Notes under the pieces: model-generated
Database searches by the model: none
Seen by the model: only the letters and a program-made list of their open reading frames with translations
Told to the model about the DNA's origin: nothing
Made by a program: the position numbers and the translations under genes
Part shown: positions 13,291 through 24,793 of the stretch, in pieces
Numbering within the stretch: position 1 is the stretch's first letter
How the letters are laid out: each line of letters starts with the position of its first letter
Source of the DNA: Manihot esculenta
Lineage: Eukaryota > Streptophyta > Magnoliopsida > Malpighiales > Euphorbiaceae
Length of the DNA: 64,000 nucleotides
Assembly (NCBI RefSeq): GCF_001659605.2
Contig: NC_035161.2
Location: forward strand, 41,993,956-42,057,955
Reading direction: 5' to 3'

Positions 13291-15366
13291 TGTAATACCC
13301 GGCTAGAGTCCAACATCGGAATTCTACTTTCCGGTGGAATCCAGGATGTCGGAATCCTCTAAAAGGGTAAGATTTATGGTTTTGTAAAGGATTTTAGTAT
13401 GTTTTACTGTTTTAAGTACAAAAGGAAATGAGTTTGTGAAAGAAAAGAGCCAAGGAAGAAATGCAAGGTTCGGCCGCCGAAGGTGAGTTTCGGCCGCCGA
13501 ACATGCATGAGTTTTGGTTTCACGTTAGGCCACCGAAGGTGGTCTGGCCAGCCACCTATAAAAGGCCCTAGGTCGGTGAATGGATAAGATTTTCTTTCCA
13601 TTCACAGACAGAGGTGAGACCATGCTCTTCCTTGGGTGATTTTCATGTTTTTTTTCAAATCTTGCAAAGTTTTGATGGGTTTTATGTTGTTTTGAAACTT
13701 TTGAGCAAATCAACCAAAAGTTTTGTAGTTGGAGACTTTGAGGGAGAGTTTATCCATATCTCCACATTGGGATCGTTTATCTTCTTGTTTGTAAGAGGTA
13801 AGTGAAGATCCTGATGTTTTATGAAGGTTTTATGAAGTTTTTGGGTAGAGATGTATGTGTAGGGTAAGTTGAGGTTTTGGTTGATTTGTGGTCAAAGCAT
13901 GCTTATGTGTTTAGTTGTGTTGTTTGTTGGGGTTTTCAGTTAGTTTTGGACCCCTTTGTGCCTATACTTGAGTATATGCAGGTTGTGGAATTGTGGTTTG
14001 CATGTTTGAGTGGAGATTGGGCACGTTTGCATGAAGCAGAATATGTTTCTGCCTTACTGGAGAAATCCAGTTTCGGCCGCCGAAGAAAGGTTCGGCCGCC
14101 GAACATGCTAAGGAGGTGGTTTCGACTGCCTAAGCTTGCCCAAACTTGCTCCCGAAAGTTTGGACTTTCAGCTCTGGAGGAGGGTTTTGGCCGCCGAAGG
14201 TGCCGCCGAAGGTTAGGGACTTTCGTCTCTGGAGAGGACTTTCGACAGCCGAAGTGCCGCCGAAAGTGCTTGAGTTTCGTCTCTGGAAGGGACTTTCGGC
14301 CACCGAACCTGCCCTGTCCAGCCTTCTTTTGCATATTTTTCTTGCTTCTTTGAGGATGTTTTAGGGGGGTTTTGGGGACTTTTTTAGAGTTGTTCTTGAG
14401 TTAGTTTGATCCCTCATTTTAGTCCATCTGTGTAGGAACGGACCAGAGGAACCAAAGAGGTCAGCAGTGAGCACTGCTTCAGAGTTTCCAGAGTCAGCTC
14501 AGAGTGAGCCAGAGGTGAGTGGAACTAAACTAAATCTTTAAATGCTTTGAGCATATTCCATGCATCATGATATGTAATAGGTTGAGTGCACTAGAATACA
14601 CTAATGTGACGCATTGCATTATTTTATGCTTGTACGGATCGGACATAGTTTTGGATTCACTAGCCCTCCGAGTAAAGTCCTGAGGAGCCCTGAGAGGGCC
14701 GGGCATAGAGCACCATAGGGTGCGTAGAGAAGTCCTGAGTAGCTCCTTCACGGGCCGGGCACAGAACAGAGGGAATTTTGAATCTGTCCGTCTGAGATGG
14801 GTGATTTACTTGTGATGTGATGCATTCCATGTGAGCATGTTTTATTAACATGTTTTATCTGTTCTACTCACTGGGCTAGTATAGCTCATCCCTCTCCTTT
14901 AACCCTAGTCTTGCAGGATCAGAGTTAAGGGGAACTTCAGCAGGGTACAGGAAGAGTAAAGAAGTTTTGTAATAGCATAGTGTGGACATGTAATATTGTA
15001 AAGAAATAGTTTAGTCTTGTATAGTGTAGAGTATTGTGCTTGACCCATGTTGTAAATCCTTTTTGTATACATGGTCTATTTATGTGCTGTGAATGTTTTT
15101 ATCAGTATGTTGAAAAACCAGGCTTAACAGAGAGTTAAACCCGTCTAGAGCAAGCTCTAGTAAGGGTTTTTATAGTACAGAGATAGTGCATGCACAGGTT
15201 GAGCCTTGGTTCAGAGCAGTAGTTTTATGTTTTTACAGAAAATGTATGATCATGTATGGGATTTGACAGGTACACAGAGTGTATAGCAGGCTTGCTACGG
15301 GTTCCGGCGACCTTAAGTCGACCTGGATCCTAGCGCCGGTAGCGGTCTGATTTTCGGGTCGTTACA
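13291..15366. mobile_element. Solo-LTR-like insertion, 2.08 kb, inside gypsy reverse transcriptase
   Basis: Begins TGTAATACCCGG and ends GGGTCGTTACA (TGTAA...TTACA inverted ends). The flanks GCCTT (13286-13290) and GTCTT (15367-15371) form an imperfect 5 bp target duplication, and removing the insert plus one flank restores the host reading frame (FHGL then ATFY). It has no gag or pol, so it is best read as a solo LTR, or a non-autonomous relative, of a large-LTR family. It contains tandem GC-rich units and TTCGGCCGCCGAA near-palindromes. ORFs at 13877-14353 and 13936-14334 overlap in opposite directions over the repeats and are not believed. Confidence 0.8.
14164..14310. repeat. Three tandem ~55 bp GC-rich units inside the solo LTR
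   Basis: Units begin near 14164, 14219 and 14272 and share a TTTCGTCTCTGGA-type block (TTTCAGCTCTGGA in the first), then a GGGACTTTCGGCC-type block and one or two GCCGCCGAA motifs. GC content is well above the surroundings. Confidence 0.75.
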
Positions 15367-16607
15367 GTCTTGCCACTTTCTATCGACGGTTTATCAGAAA
15401 TTTCAGCAGCATCGTTGCCCCTATCACAGATTGCTTGAAGAAAGAGATAGTGCAGAAATTTGCATGGACTGAAGCTGCCAACAAGAGCTTTGAAGAAATT
15501 AAAGATAAGCTTACTTCTGCCCCTATTATTGCTATACCTGATTTTGATAAACTGTTTGAGATTGAATGTGATGCTTGTGGAGTTGGGATTGGAGGAGTAT
15601 TGTCACAGTCTAAAAGGCCTATTGCCTTCTTTAGTGAGAAACTGAATGAAGCTAAAAAGAAGTGGTCTACTTATGAGCAGGAACTATATGCAGTATTTCA
15701 GGCTTTTAAAACTTGGGAGCAGTATTTGATGGGACGAGAATTTATTATTCACACAGATCATCAGTCTCTGATCCATTTTAAAACTAAAAAACATGTGAAT
15801 AAGATGCATGCCCGATGGGCAGCTTACTTTGGAGCCTTTCATTATGTCATCAAACATAAGGCTGACCATAGTAATAAGGTGGCAAATGCTTTGAGTAGAA
15901 GGGCTACTCTGTTGATTACAGTTAATCAGGAGGTTGTAGGTTTTGAATTCCTGAAGGATTTGTATGCTATAGATAATGATTTTGCTGATATATGGGCTAG
16001 AGTCCAGACTCACCAACCTACTAATGGGTTCTTGATACATGATGACTTTCTTTTTAAGGAGAACAGGTTATGCATCCCTCGATCTTCCTTGCGAGAAAAG
16101 TTGATTTGCGAGATCCATGGAGGAGGTTTGAGTGGTCATTTGGGGCGTGACAAGACTATTGCTGGGTTGGAGGAGCATTTTTTTTTACTGGCCTCAATTA
16201 AAAAAGGATACAGGTCGGATGGTTCAGAAGTGCCCAGTGTGTCAAACTCAGAAGGGACATTCCAGAATACAGGCTTATACACTCCACTGCCTATTCCAGC
16301 CCATCCTTGGGAGGACTTGTCTATGGATTTTGTTCTTGGTCTTCCACGTACTCAACGTGGATCTGATTCCATTTTTGTTGTTGTTGACAGGTTCTCTAAA
16401 ATGGCGCATTTCATTCCCTGTAAGAAAACTAATGATGCTTCTCATGTAGCAAAATTGTTTTTCCAGGAGATTGTTCGCTTACATGGTGTCCCCAAGACCA
16501 TTACTTCTGACAGAGATGTGAAGTTTCTAGCCCACTTCTGGGTGACTCTATGGAAATGTTTTGGGACTGAACTTCGATACAGCAATGCTACCCATCCCCA
16601 AACTGAA

Positions 16608-17196
16608 TGTAATACCCGGCTAGAGTCCGGCATCGGAATTCTACTTTCCGGTGGAATCCAGGATGTCGAAATGCTCTAGAAGGGTAAGACTTATGTTTTT
16701 CTAAAGTATTCTAGTATGTTTTATAGTTTTTACATGAAAAGGAAAAGAGTTTTTGCAAGAAAAGTGCAGGGGGAGTCTAGAGAAGGCATGAAGAGTAAAA
16801 GAGTTTTGTAATAGTATAGTGTGGACATGTATTATTTGTACAGCGATGTATAAGTTTTGTATAGAGTTCAGTAGTGTGTTTGACCTAGTTGTACTGTAAA
16901 TCCTTTTAGTATAATTGGTCTGTTTGTTTTGATGACTGTAAAAACCAGGCTTAACGTTCTATGAGTTTAACCCGTCTGGAACATAGATGAGAGCTCTAAT
17001 CAGGGGTTTACAGAGACAGTGCATGCATAGGTTGAGCCTTAGTACAAAGTACAGTTTTATGATTTTATAGAAAATGTATGACCATGTGGGATTTTATAGG
17101 TACTCAGAGAGTATAGCAGGCTTGCTACGGGTTCCGGCGACTTTAAGTCGACCTGGATTCTAGCGTCGGTGGCGGTCCGATTTTCGGGTCGTTACA
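16608..17196. mobile_element. Second, shorter copy (589 bp) of the same solo-LTR-like family, inside gypsy integrase
   Basis: Same ends as the 2.08 kb copy (TGTAATACCCGG...GGGTCGTTACA) and the same sub-terminal blocks, such as TTAAGTCGACCTGGAT, but the GC-rich middle is missing. A perfect 5 bp target duplication CTGAA lies at 16603-16607 and 17197-17201. The integrase frame continues in phase on the far side (TE then VVHQ), so the insertion came after the gypsy element. Confidence 0.87.
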
Positions 17197-17767
17197 CTGA
17201 AGTCGTGCACCAAACGCTTGGCAATCTTCTACGCTGCATCTGCAGTAACAAGAAAACTGCTTGGGATCTTGCTCTTGCCCAAGCAGAATTTGCTTACAAC
17301 AGTGCGATTTACAGCTCCACAAAGATGTCACCGTTTACTATTGTGTACGGGAAAGTCTCAGCGCATACAGTTGATCTTATCGCACTTCCCACAGGTTATC
17401 ACAACAGTCTTGCAGCAAGCAACCTGACAAAGCAGCATGTGGATATTTTCAAGCAAGTACAACAATGGCTTACGGAAGCCAATGATAAATATAAAGCTAC
17501 AGCTGATAAACATAGGCGTTTCAAATCCTTCAATGTCGGTGATCAAGTTATGGTGTATTTATGCAAGGAACGTGGTGGAGGACAGAAAAAGCTAGACGCC
17601 AAGAAGATTGGTCCATTCCGGATCATTCAGAAGATTAATAACAATGCCTATGTTCTTGACCTCCCACATGAGATGAAAATTTCCAAGGCGTTTAACGTGG
17701 CGAATCTATTTCAGTACTATCCTGCTGAAGACAACTCGAGGTCGAGTTCTTTACAAGTGGAAGGGAA

Positions 17768-18190
17768 TGATATGAAGTAGTTAGCCTTGGACTTTACGGC
17801 AGACTTGAACCGGACCTAACTTTTGCTGCCGACATCCGATAGAGACCCACGATAACTTTTCGGAAAGGGAATTTCGAGACGCACGACTTTCAAAAGTGTA
17901 ACAAGGGCTATAGGTCTGTCACAAAGTTCGACATGGAAATTCCATTGTTTAGGGGGTCAATTTTGCAGTTTAATTATTTTTTTAGATATTTTAGGTATTT
18001 TCGTAATTTTGCATATTAGAGTTTTATTTCTATTATAAATAGCCTCCATTGACTATTAGAAAGACACTTTTTCAATTTTTGAGGAATTTCAATAAGACTT
18101 TTAGTCTTTCATTCTATCTTTTCTCTTATTTCGTCTTAACCAAACGATATTAGTTGAAACTCGTGACGGAGTCTAAATAGTCCTTTATCA
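17768..18190 (+). repeat. 3' LTR of the gypsy element
   Basis: 423 bp partner of the 10308-10729 LTR with the same TATAAATA box and ends. The integrase frame stops (TAG, 17778-17780) a few bases inside it. Confidence 0.92.
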
Positions 18191-18950
18191 CATCAACTTT
18201 TCTCGAGTCAGTAATCATCAAAGTACTCGTCTAGCCAGTCGACCGATTTGCTCGATGGTCTTGTTGATATAAAAAGTTCGACTTGTTAGGTTCATGGAGT
18301 CATCAACTTGCTGGCTTTGACCAGATTCACCTTATTTTTAAACAGCGCGCTTTTACAGTCCTATAAAGGCACACCAATATGTCAGGACTAAGTTCTGCTT
18401 CCAACTGACGGCTGTTATATCACCAAAGGGACAATTGCATTAAATAAAAATTGTAAATATATAACAGTGGTAGCATAGAATTTATAGCATATCCTCTCCT
18501 TTATTAAGTGAGATATATTTGCAATGTTGCAATATCTAACTGTCTACAACTTAAAAAACTTTTAAAAAATACATGAATTTTATAATCTAAGCTCAAATTT
18601 AAGATATAATTTATAAAATAAAAATATATATATAAATTTTATTCTCAATTGTGCTAATCCTTCATCAACCTTCAATCGAATATAATGTGGAAGAAAACTG
18701 ATTTAAGGTAAACATTGGATATATTTGTCCATTGCATATATATGACTATTCAAATGTCTCAAATTTAAATTTTAAGTGAATAAATATGAAAAACCATCAC
18801 TTTATGTCACACTCACGCTCTAATCTGTAAAAACGGATATGACTCGAAAAAAATGACAAAATTTTCTCAAAATACATATATAATGAATAAGCTACTACAA
18901 TTTTAAAATATAAAAACATGAAAGAAAGGATTAGTGGCTCGTCTAGTTAA
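18191..18950. other. Intergenic, no feature recognised
   Basis: AT-rich sequence between the gypsy element and the tandem duplication. No open frame resembling a gene and no repeat structure beyond simple AT runs. Confidence 0.4.
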
Positions 18951-20920
18951 TTCATAATATATTTACACCAAACAAAATATATCCAACAGTCTGAACATAC
19001 AATTTATATGCAATCCTCCAAAATTATAAAAAAGTTATAAAGGATTTAGCATTGGGCCAATCTCTACTAGATTCTGAAACTGACGAGATGGAAGAAAGGA
19101 CAATACTAAAAGATGTAAACTGCTAAGAGTGGATCACCAAAAAAATGTTTAATATAAGGGGCGAATATAAGTTACTCAATGAAACAAAAAGAAATAGATA
19201 AAGTTTAGGTAGTTAGTAGTATCAAATATTAAATTAAAATATATCAGTTAGAATAAATATAATTTAATTCATTTAATATAAAATTAAGTTGAATGGATAT
19301 TTTGCTAAGACATTAGTGCTGCAATAATGAATACATAATTATAAATATGATAAATAAAATTTGCATATACTCATAACATGCTCCTTGTAAATAATGTTGT
19401 ATCTCAAGTATGTTAGAATAAAATAATAAAAGCATGTGAGAGCAATGTTGATATCTTAGACTCTATCATGACAATATTGGCCTAAAAGCAAATAAAATAC
19501 TGGTCATACATATGTGTATAGCTACTTTAAAGAAGACCATATGGCATACGCCCAAAAACTATATGTATATCAAGTGTGGTCCTAAAACCAATATAAATAT
19601 ATGCTAAACTGAAATAAATCACCTATAGGGTGTTATCTGTTCATTGCATATAGAGAGGGTAATCGGCTATTTATTCAGTTGTATTTTAAATTTCATTTTC
19701 ATTAATTCAATAAATCCAAATTCATTTTATCTATTTCCATTTTAAATAATTAAAATAACATATATATAAATATATTTTAAAAAAATATTAATATTATATA
19801 TTTATCCATTCACCTGTACTAAGGGCAAAATAAATTTAGATTGCACATATTCTGAAAGTTGAATCCTCTCCTAAAATTAAAAAGAAAAATAATATATCAA
19901 GTGATAAACAAATATTTTAGGATAAAAATATAAAACGTGAAATGCATTTACAAACGGCTTCATTCCAAAATTAAGAATGATAAAAAGTTACAAAAGGTTT
20001 GGTATTGTCTCGACTTCCACTAGACTCTGAAACTGACGAAGTGGAAGAAAGAACCGTACTAAAATATATAGACGGGTAGGAGTGAATCACCTAAAAGAAT
20101 CTGTAATATTAAAAATATGAGGGGTGAGTGCAAGTTACTCAGTGAGCGAATAAATAAATAACAAAAGGAATAAATAAAGTTTAGGTATTTAGTAGTATCA
20201 AATATTAAGTTAAAATAGATCAGCTAAATAAATACAATTTAATTCATTTAATATAAAATTAACCTAAATGAATATTTTACTAAGATATTATTATAGAATA
20301 ATGAATACATAATCATAAATATGATAAATAAAATCTGCATATGTTCATAACATACTTTTTGTGGATAGAATAATGCTGATATTTTAAGTGTGTTAGAATA
20401 AAATAAGAATAGCCTATGAGAGCAATGCTGACATTTTAGACTCTATGATAATAATATTGGTTCAAGAACAAATACTGATCATATAGAGCTAGCCCAAAGA
20501 TAACCACTTGACATATGCCTCAAAAATTGTGTGCATATCAAGCGCTATTACAAAGAAAAATATAAATTATGCTAAAATGAAAATAAATTACATGTCAATG
20601 GGGTGTTATCTATTCTGTATATATACATAGTGTAGTCGACTATTTATCCGGCTGTACTTTAAATTTCATTTTCATTAATTTAAAAAATCTAAATTTATTT
20701 TATACATTATTAATAAAATAATATATATATATATATATTTAAAAAATATCAATATTATATATTTATCTATTTACCTGAGTGCAAAATAAACTTAGATTAT
20801 AAGAACACTCCTATTATTTATACTGAAAACTGGATTTTCTCTTAGAATTAAGAAGAAAAATAATGTATCAACTGATAAATAAATATTTTAGGGTGAAGAT
20901 ATAAAATGTAAAATGTAAAT
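18950..20920. repeat. Tandem duplication, two copies of about 950 bp
   Basis: Copy 1 (about 18950-19950) and copy 2 (about 19960-20920) align over their length with an offset of about 953 bases. Shared blocks include TCTGAAACTGACGA, TAGTAGTATCAAATATTAA, ATAATGAATACATAAT, GAGAGCAATG.TGA, AGGGTGTTATCT/GGGGTGTTATCT and AAGAAAAATAAT.TATCAA. Divergence is clear (many substitutions and small gaps), so the duplication is not recent. Neither copy has a coding frame. The family is not one I recognise. Confidence 0.8.
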
Positions 20921-22129
20921 TTTAAATATTAAATATATATATATATATATATTTTAAAAAATGGACAATATTTCAGTATAACTAGACGTTACAAAATTAT
21001 AAAGGTTAAAAATATTTAATAAATTAAAATTTTTATTTAAATCTGAAAATTATAAATTCTAAATATAGAATCTCATTAATTGATCTAACTAAAACTTATC
21101 TTTTTTTAATTTTTAAATTATAAAAGTGTTTATTTAATGGTAAAAAAAATAAATTAAATCATACCAATCTAAATAGGATAAGATTTATCAATCTAAATAT
21201 TAAAGTTTCAGAAAGAAATTATTGAAATTTTAGTAAGATATTGGTTTAAATAACAGTATGATAATTTTGAAATTTTATAAATTGAATCGAGAAATAGAAG
21301 ATTTAGATTAAAAAGAATTTTTTTTTTAAATAACAGAGCTTTGCTATGTTTTTTTTGGGAGAGAAAAGAAAAGAGTTCTGGTTTCTAGATCCTTTTTGAA
21401 ATTAAGGCTCTTACTTACTTATTTATTTATTTATTTTAATTAAGTTTTTTTATAAATTCATGGCTTTTTTTATTTTTTTAGTGGGCCAAATAAATACTTT
21501 ATGTTTGGCATTATGTAAATATTATTTAATTGATGGTAGGAAACTATTTCAAATGAGATAATAAATAATAGACTAATTAATTATATGATACAAGAAGTTA
21601 AAATTTTTTAAGTGAATTTGATTTATTATAAATTTACAGAAAACTTACTAATTTGTTTTTTTGATGCAGTTTAATCTATTGTGGATCATATATTCAAATT
21701 AATATATACCGAAATATTAAAAAGAAAAAGTAGTGCATTCATAAATATAAGACTTGTAATTTTTTTTTCTTATTTATAAAGGAATATCTATAAATGTATA
21801 GTCACTCGAAATAAATAATAATTTTCCATTGCATCAAAAGGTTATAGACGGGTGCAAGCAAGCTTCAATAGATTTGGGTTTGCCTTTTTAGTTCTTGCAG
21901 GAGAGAAAGGAAGGGTAATGATTCAAGTTTTTGCTAAAAGGAACTCACAACTCAGTATGCCACTCTTCTCTCCTCCACTCACACTCAAGCGAAAAAATAA
22001 GATCAACTGAAGAAATTCTGCCGATCTCTCTTTTTCTCCCTACGTCTATACCTCAATAGGGAACGAGAGAAAAGTTGAAATGGAAATGACAAGAGATAAA
22101 GCTGATAAGAAAAGATAGGATGTTTTGTC
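20921..22129. other. Intergenic flank upstream of the second LBD gene
   Basis: AT-rich to about 21800, including a TA run near 20935-20952, then turning to mixed composition that is probably the distal promoter of the LBD gene starting at 22547. No gene recognised. Confidence 0.4.
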
Positions 22130-22150
22130 CCACGTGCAATTCGCACGTGG
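22130..22150. promoter_or_regulatory. Paired G-boxes forming a perfect inverted repeat, LBD19-like promoter
   Basis: Left arm CCACGTGC (22130-22137), 5-base spacer, right arm GCACGTGG (22143-22150). The arms are exact reverse complements and each holds a CACGTG core, which is itself palindromic. The site lies about 400 bases upstream of the chosen ATG. bHLH or bZIP binding is likely from the motif class, but untested here. Confidence 0.55.
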
Positions 22151-22462
22151 CTGCAACTGCGGCGGTTGGGAGTTGATACTGTCACTCACCGCATGTATGT
22201 TTGCTTCACGCAATCTTTCTCTCACTGCTGTCTCTCTCTCCTTGCCGTGGCTTTAAAGCTTGAACCAAGTACACCCACAACCCTACTCATGCCCCTCCTC
22301 TGCTTCTGCTTCAAATAAATGAAGACCAAACTGTCCTTTCTCATGACCCACTGTTAAAAGCTTCTATTTTTCCTTACATGTATCAAACTAAGTAACAGAA
22401 AATTCTTTCTTTCTTTGTTTCTCTACAATACCCATCTCTCCCTTCCCTTCATTTCTCTCTTC

Positions 22463-22469
22463 TATATAT
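22463..22469 (+). promoter_or_regulatory. Candidate TATA box of the LBD19-like gene
   Basis: A TATATAT stretch 78 bases before the ATG at 22547, preceded by a CT-rich tract typical of plant core promoters. Spacing would allow a leader of about 50 bases. Confidence 0.4.
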
Positions 22470-22546
22470 TGTTATTTGATAGACGCCTAGACCCCACAAG
22501 AAGTTAAGCACACACAGAAGTGGATAACCTTTGTAAGCAGTTACTG

Positions 22547-24793
22547 ATGGAGAGAGAAAGAGAGATGAGCAGTGCCAATAATGGAGGTGGGCCTTGCGGT
22601 GCCTGCAAGTTCCTTCGGAGAAAGTGTCTGAAAGGTTGCATTTTTGCACCTTACTTTGACTCGGACCAGGGCACGGCTCACTTTGCAGCAGTTCACAAGG
22701 TGTTTGGTGCTAGCAATGCCTCCAAACTCCTCCTCCGCATACCTGCACACAAGCGGTTTGACGCAGTTGTTACTCTTTGTTACGAGGCCTTGGCTAGGGT
22801 TAGAGACCCTGTTTATGGCTGTGTTGGCCACCTCTTTACTCTACAACAGCAGGTAAATAACAAATTAAGCTACCTCTTTAATTGGTCATGCATGTCTTAG
22901 AGCTTCTCTTATAACAATCACACTTGCATCTCATGTTGAAAGGGATTTATCACCAGGTCGTAAGATTATTCGCATCTATTATTCTTGTTTATTACACTTT
23001 AATTTCTGATCTTCTTTTCCAAAGAAATCACAACCTCTTCGGGAATATGGTCATGGGAAACTTGGCAAGCCTTTCTATTCAATAAAAGATCAATAATGCT
23101 GATCACTGAAAAAGGAAATCCAACAATGCCTAACTTAGTGTGAGGCGATTGGTGCACTTTTCCAATATAAACTGTTGCGCTTAAAGTTCATTTCATGGCA
23201 GTATTCATATATACAAACTTGTACCTTGCTAGATAATTGACGATGAGTGCAGCAGTGTAGAGGTAAAAGTCTTCGTCAAGATCATTTTCACTTTTTCACA
23301 TTTGCATTACTGTTTGTTTTGCAAGTAATTGCCAGTTTTCTAGGCCCACGAGCGCACGTAATTAGGACAAGTTTTCCACTAGCTTTACCCTTTCTCATTC
23401 CTGGTTTTTTTTCCCTTTCCGATATAGTAATAAATTACAGGAGAAAAGAAGCTGGTACTGTATTATATAATCATTAGGGTAACAATTTATTCATCTTGGG
23501 TTGTAGCAATCGTGGGGTTTCCACGTAATTGCGTAAAACTCATGCTAAGTTGCGATTTTAATGGTGTGTGGACGGAACCCTTATAGAGAGAGAAAGAGAA
23601 AGATTAACGACTAAGGGGATTAGCTAGTTTGGTTGCCGCAGCTAGCAAGCAAACTTTAGCAGCTCGAGAAATATTGAAATATTTGCAGTTTTTGACTTTG
23701 GTGGGCGATGGAGCTTTCTTGTAATTTGGTGGAGGAGACAGAGTGACCACCTTACTGCATTTTATTAGAGATGAAAGGTGACGATTTTTACAACTAGCAA
23801 TGATTGTGGGGCCAACCCACGTGTTGGTTCTCCTCGGTCTCCTCCAGTGTTAAAATCTACTGAACCCTAAAAGTCTTTATAATCACATGGGATATGATCT
23901 TACTTGTAAGTAAGATTAATTTTATTGGTACTGATTAGAATAGATTTAGAACCTTATAATTAATGGCAAGCATACACAGTTCTTCATGCAGCTTGTCATT
24001 TAGTGGGTTTCAATTTTGGTGGCTTGTTGAGTGCTTTAAGCAGATAATATTTTGGTTAAAAATTAAAAAAACCATTACTTACCATCTTAGTTTTGACTTA
24101 GTTTAGATGCTTTCACATGGTAGATTAGTTTGTCTTCTTGCATAATTAATTAGAAGATTAATCTAAATCATTAATTATGTTCTTAAATTTTCCGGGTTTT
24201 GAGTAGAGTGGCTGCAACATGGCTCTTACGGGGAAGCATCAGTTATTGTTGTAGATGTTGCTTCACATACACCCTCAACACTCTAGTGGAAAAAAGATTG
24301 ATAACATGTGCACTTCTCTACTTTAATCAAGTGGTGTTGTGCCTTGTTAATAGTGATCCATCCTCTCCTTGATTCGAAGAAGATAATAACAATATCATGC
24401 AACGCAATCAAGCATTCGATTCAATGTAATTATCTTATATTGATTTTAATGATGGTAAAAAGGCAAGTTAATTGAGTGATGGTGGTTGTGATGTGATTGT
24501 AGGTAGTGAATTTACAGGCGGAGTTGGCTTACATTCAGGCCCGTCTTTCAACAATGCAGAGCATGCCTTCGGTGGAAGCACAGGCTCCACCAGCTCAAAG
24601 CATATCAACTTCAGAGATGGCATCCAATTCAATTGTGTCAATGCATTTTGACATACTACAAGAGGTATCAACGGAATTCACCAGCCTCTGTAATCCACTG
24701 GATAACAAAGATGATGATCTCCAGGCTTTAGCACGGGACTTTGTTTCTAGATACTTGCCTGGAGTCAGGTTCAGGCCTCCAACTTCTCAATAG
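22547..24793 (+). CDS. LBD19: LBD19/LBD31-like class I LOB-domain transcription factor
   Basis: Exon 1 is 22547-22852 (102 codons), the intron is 22853-24502 (GT-AG), and exon 2 is 24503-24793, giving 198 residues. The intron sits at the same place as in the LBD18-like gene ([11 protein letters not shown]). The CX2CX6CX3C block is at C17, C20, C27 and C31 ([11 protein letters not shown]); the GAS block reads [18 protein letters not shown]; the coiled-coil part crosses the splice site; and exon 2 ends [13 protein letters not shown]. The open frame extends 27 bases upstream but without an ATG. ATG 22547 is the first in frame, and ATG 22565 (MSSANN) is a possible alternative. Family role: nuclear DNA-binding regulator of organ or vascular development. 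LBD20 is the closest alternative name; the placement beside LBD18 and AHL genes favours LBD19/31. Confidence 0.85.

Larger units (their letters stand above)
10732..17780 (+). pseudogene. Gypsy gag-pol polyprotein, disrupted
   Basis: One long frame split by lesions. Gag: 10732-11295, then a TGA stop at 11293-11295, and the same frame resumes at 11296. The CCHC zinc knuckle (11719-11760, CYRCRQSGH) has Tyr in place of the last Cys. The aspartic protease site reads IIDSCS at about 11992-12009 where DSG is expected. Reverse transcriptase runs to 13290 with its YFDD catalytic box at 13036-13047. An insertion at 13291-15366 then separates RT from RNase H (15372-15900, FEIECDACG). Integrase has a temporary frame change between a T-run near 16179 and about 16280, removing its HHCC finger from frame. 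The core domain (16300-16607) is cut by a second insertion (16608-17196), and the C-terminal part (17202-17780, GPF box) ends inside the 3' LTR. It cannot make active enzymes. Confidence 0.92.
10308..18190 (+). mobile_element. Ty3/gypsy LTR retrotransposon, full length but inactive, with two nested insertions
   Basis: Both LTRs are present (10308-10729 and 17768-18190; 422 and 423 bp) and nearly identical. Each begins TGATA and ends TATCA. The primer-binding site TGGTATCAGAGC (10733-10744) matches initiator tRNA-Met. A purine-rich tract (about 17757-17767) precedes the 3' LTR. The flanking 5 bp are CGTCA (10303-10307) and CATCA (18191-18195), a target duplication with one change. Order of domains is gag, protease, reverse transcriptase, RNase H, integrase, which is the gypsy order. 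Removing the two nested insertions leaves about 5.2 kb. The integrase end carries a GPF motif but no chromodomain was recognised, so the lineage is left open. Confidence 0.93.

Noticed and set aside
13877..14353. Overlapping ORFs of 158 and 132 codons on opposite strands
   Set aside because: They lie in the GC-rich tandem units of the solo LTR, where stops are rare on all frames; both translations are Arg/Pro-rich repeats with no family resemblance.
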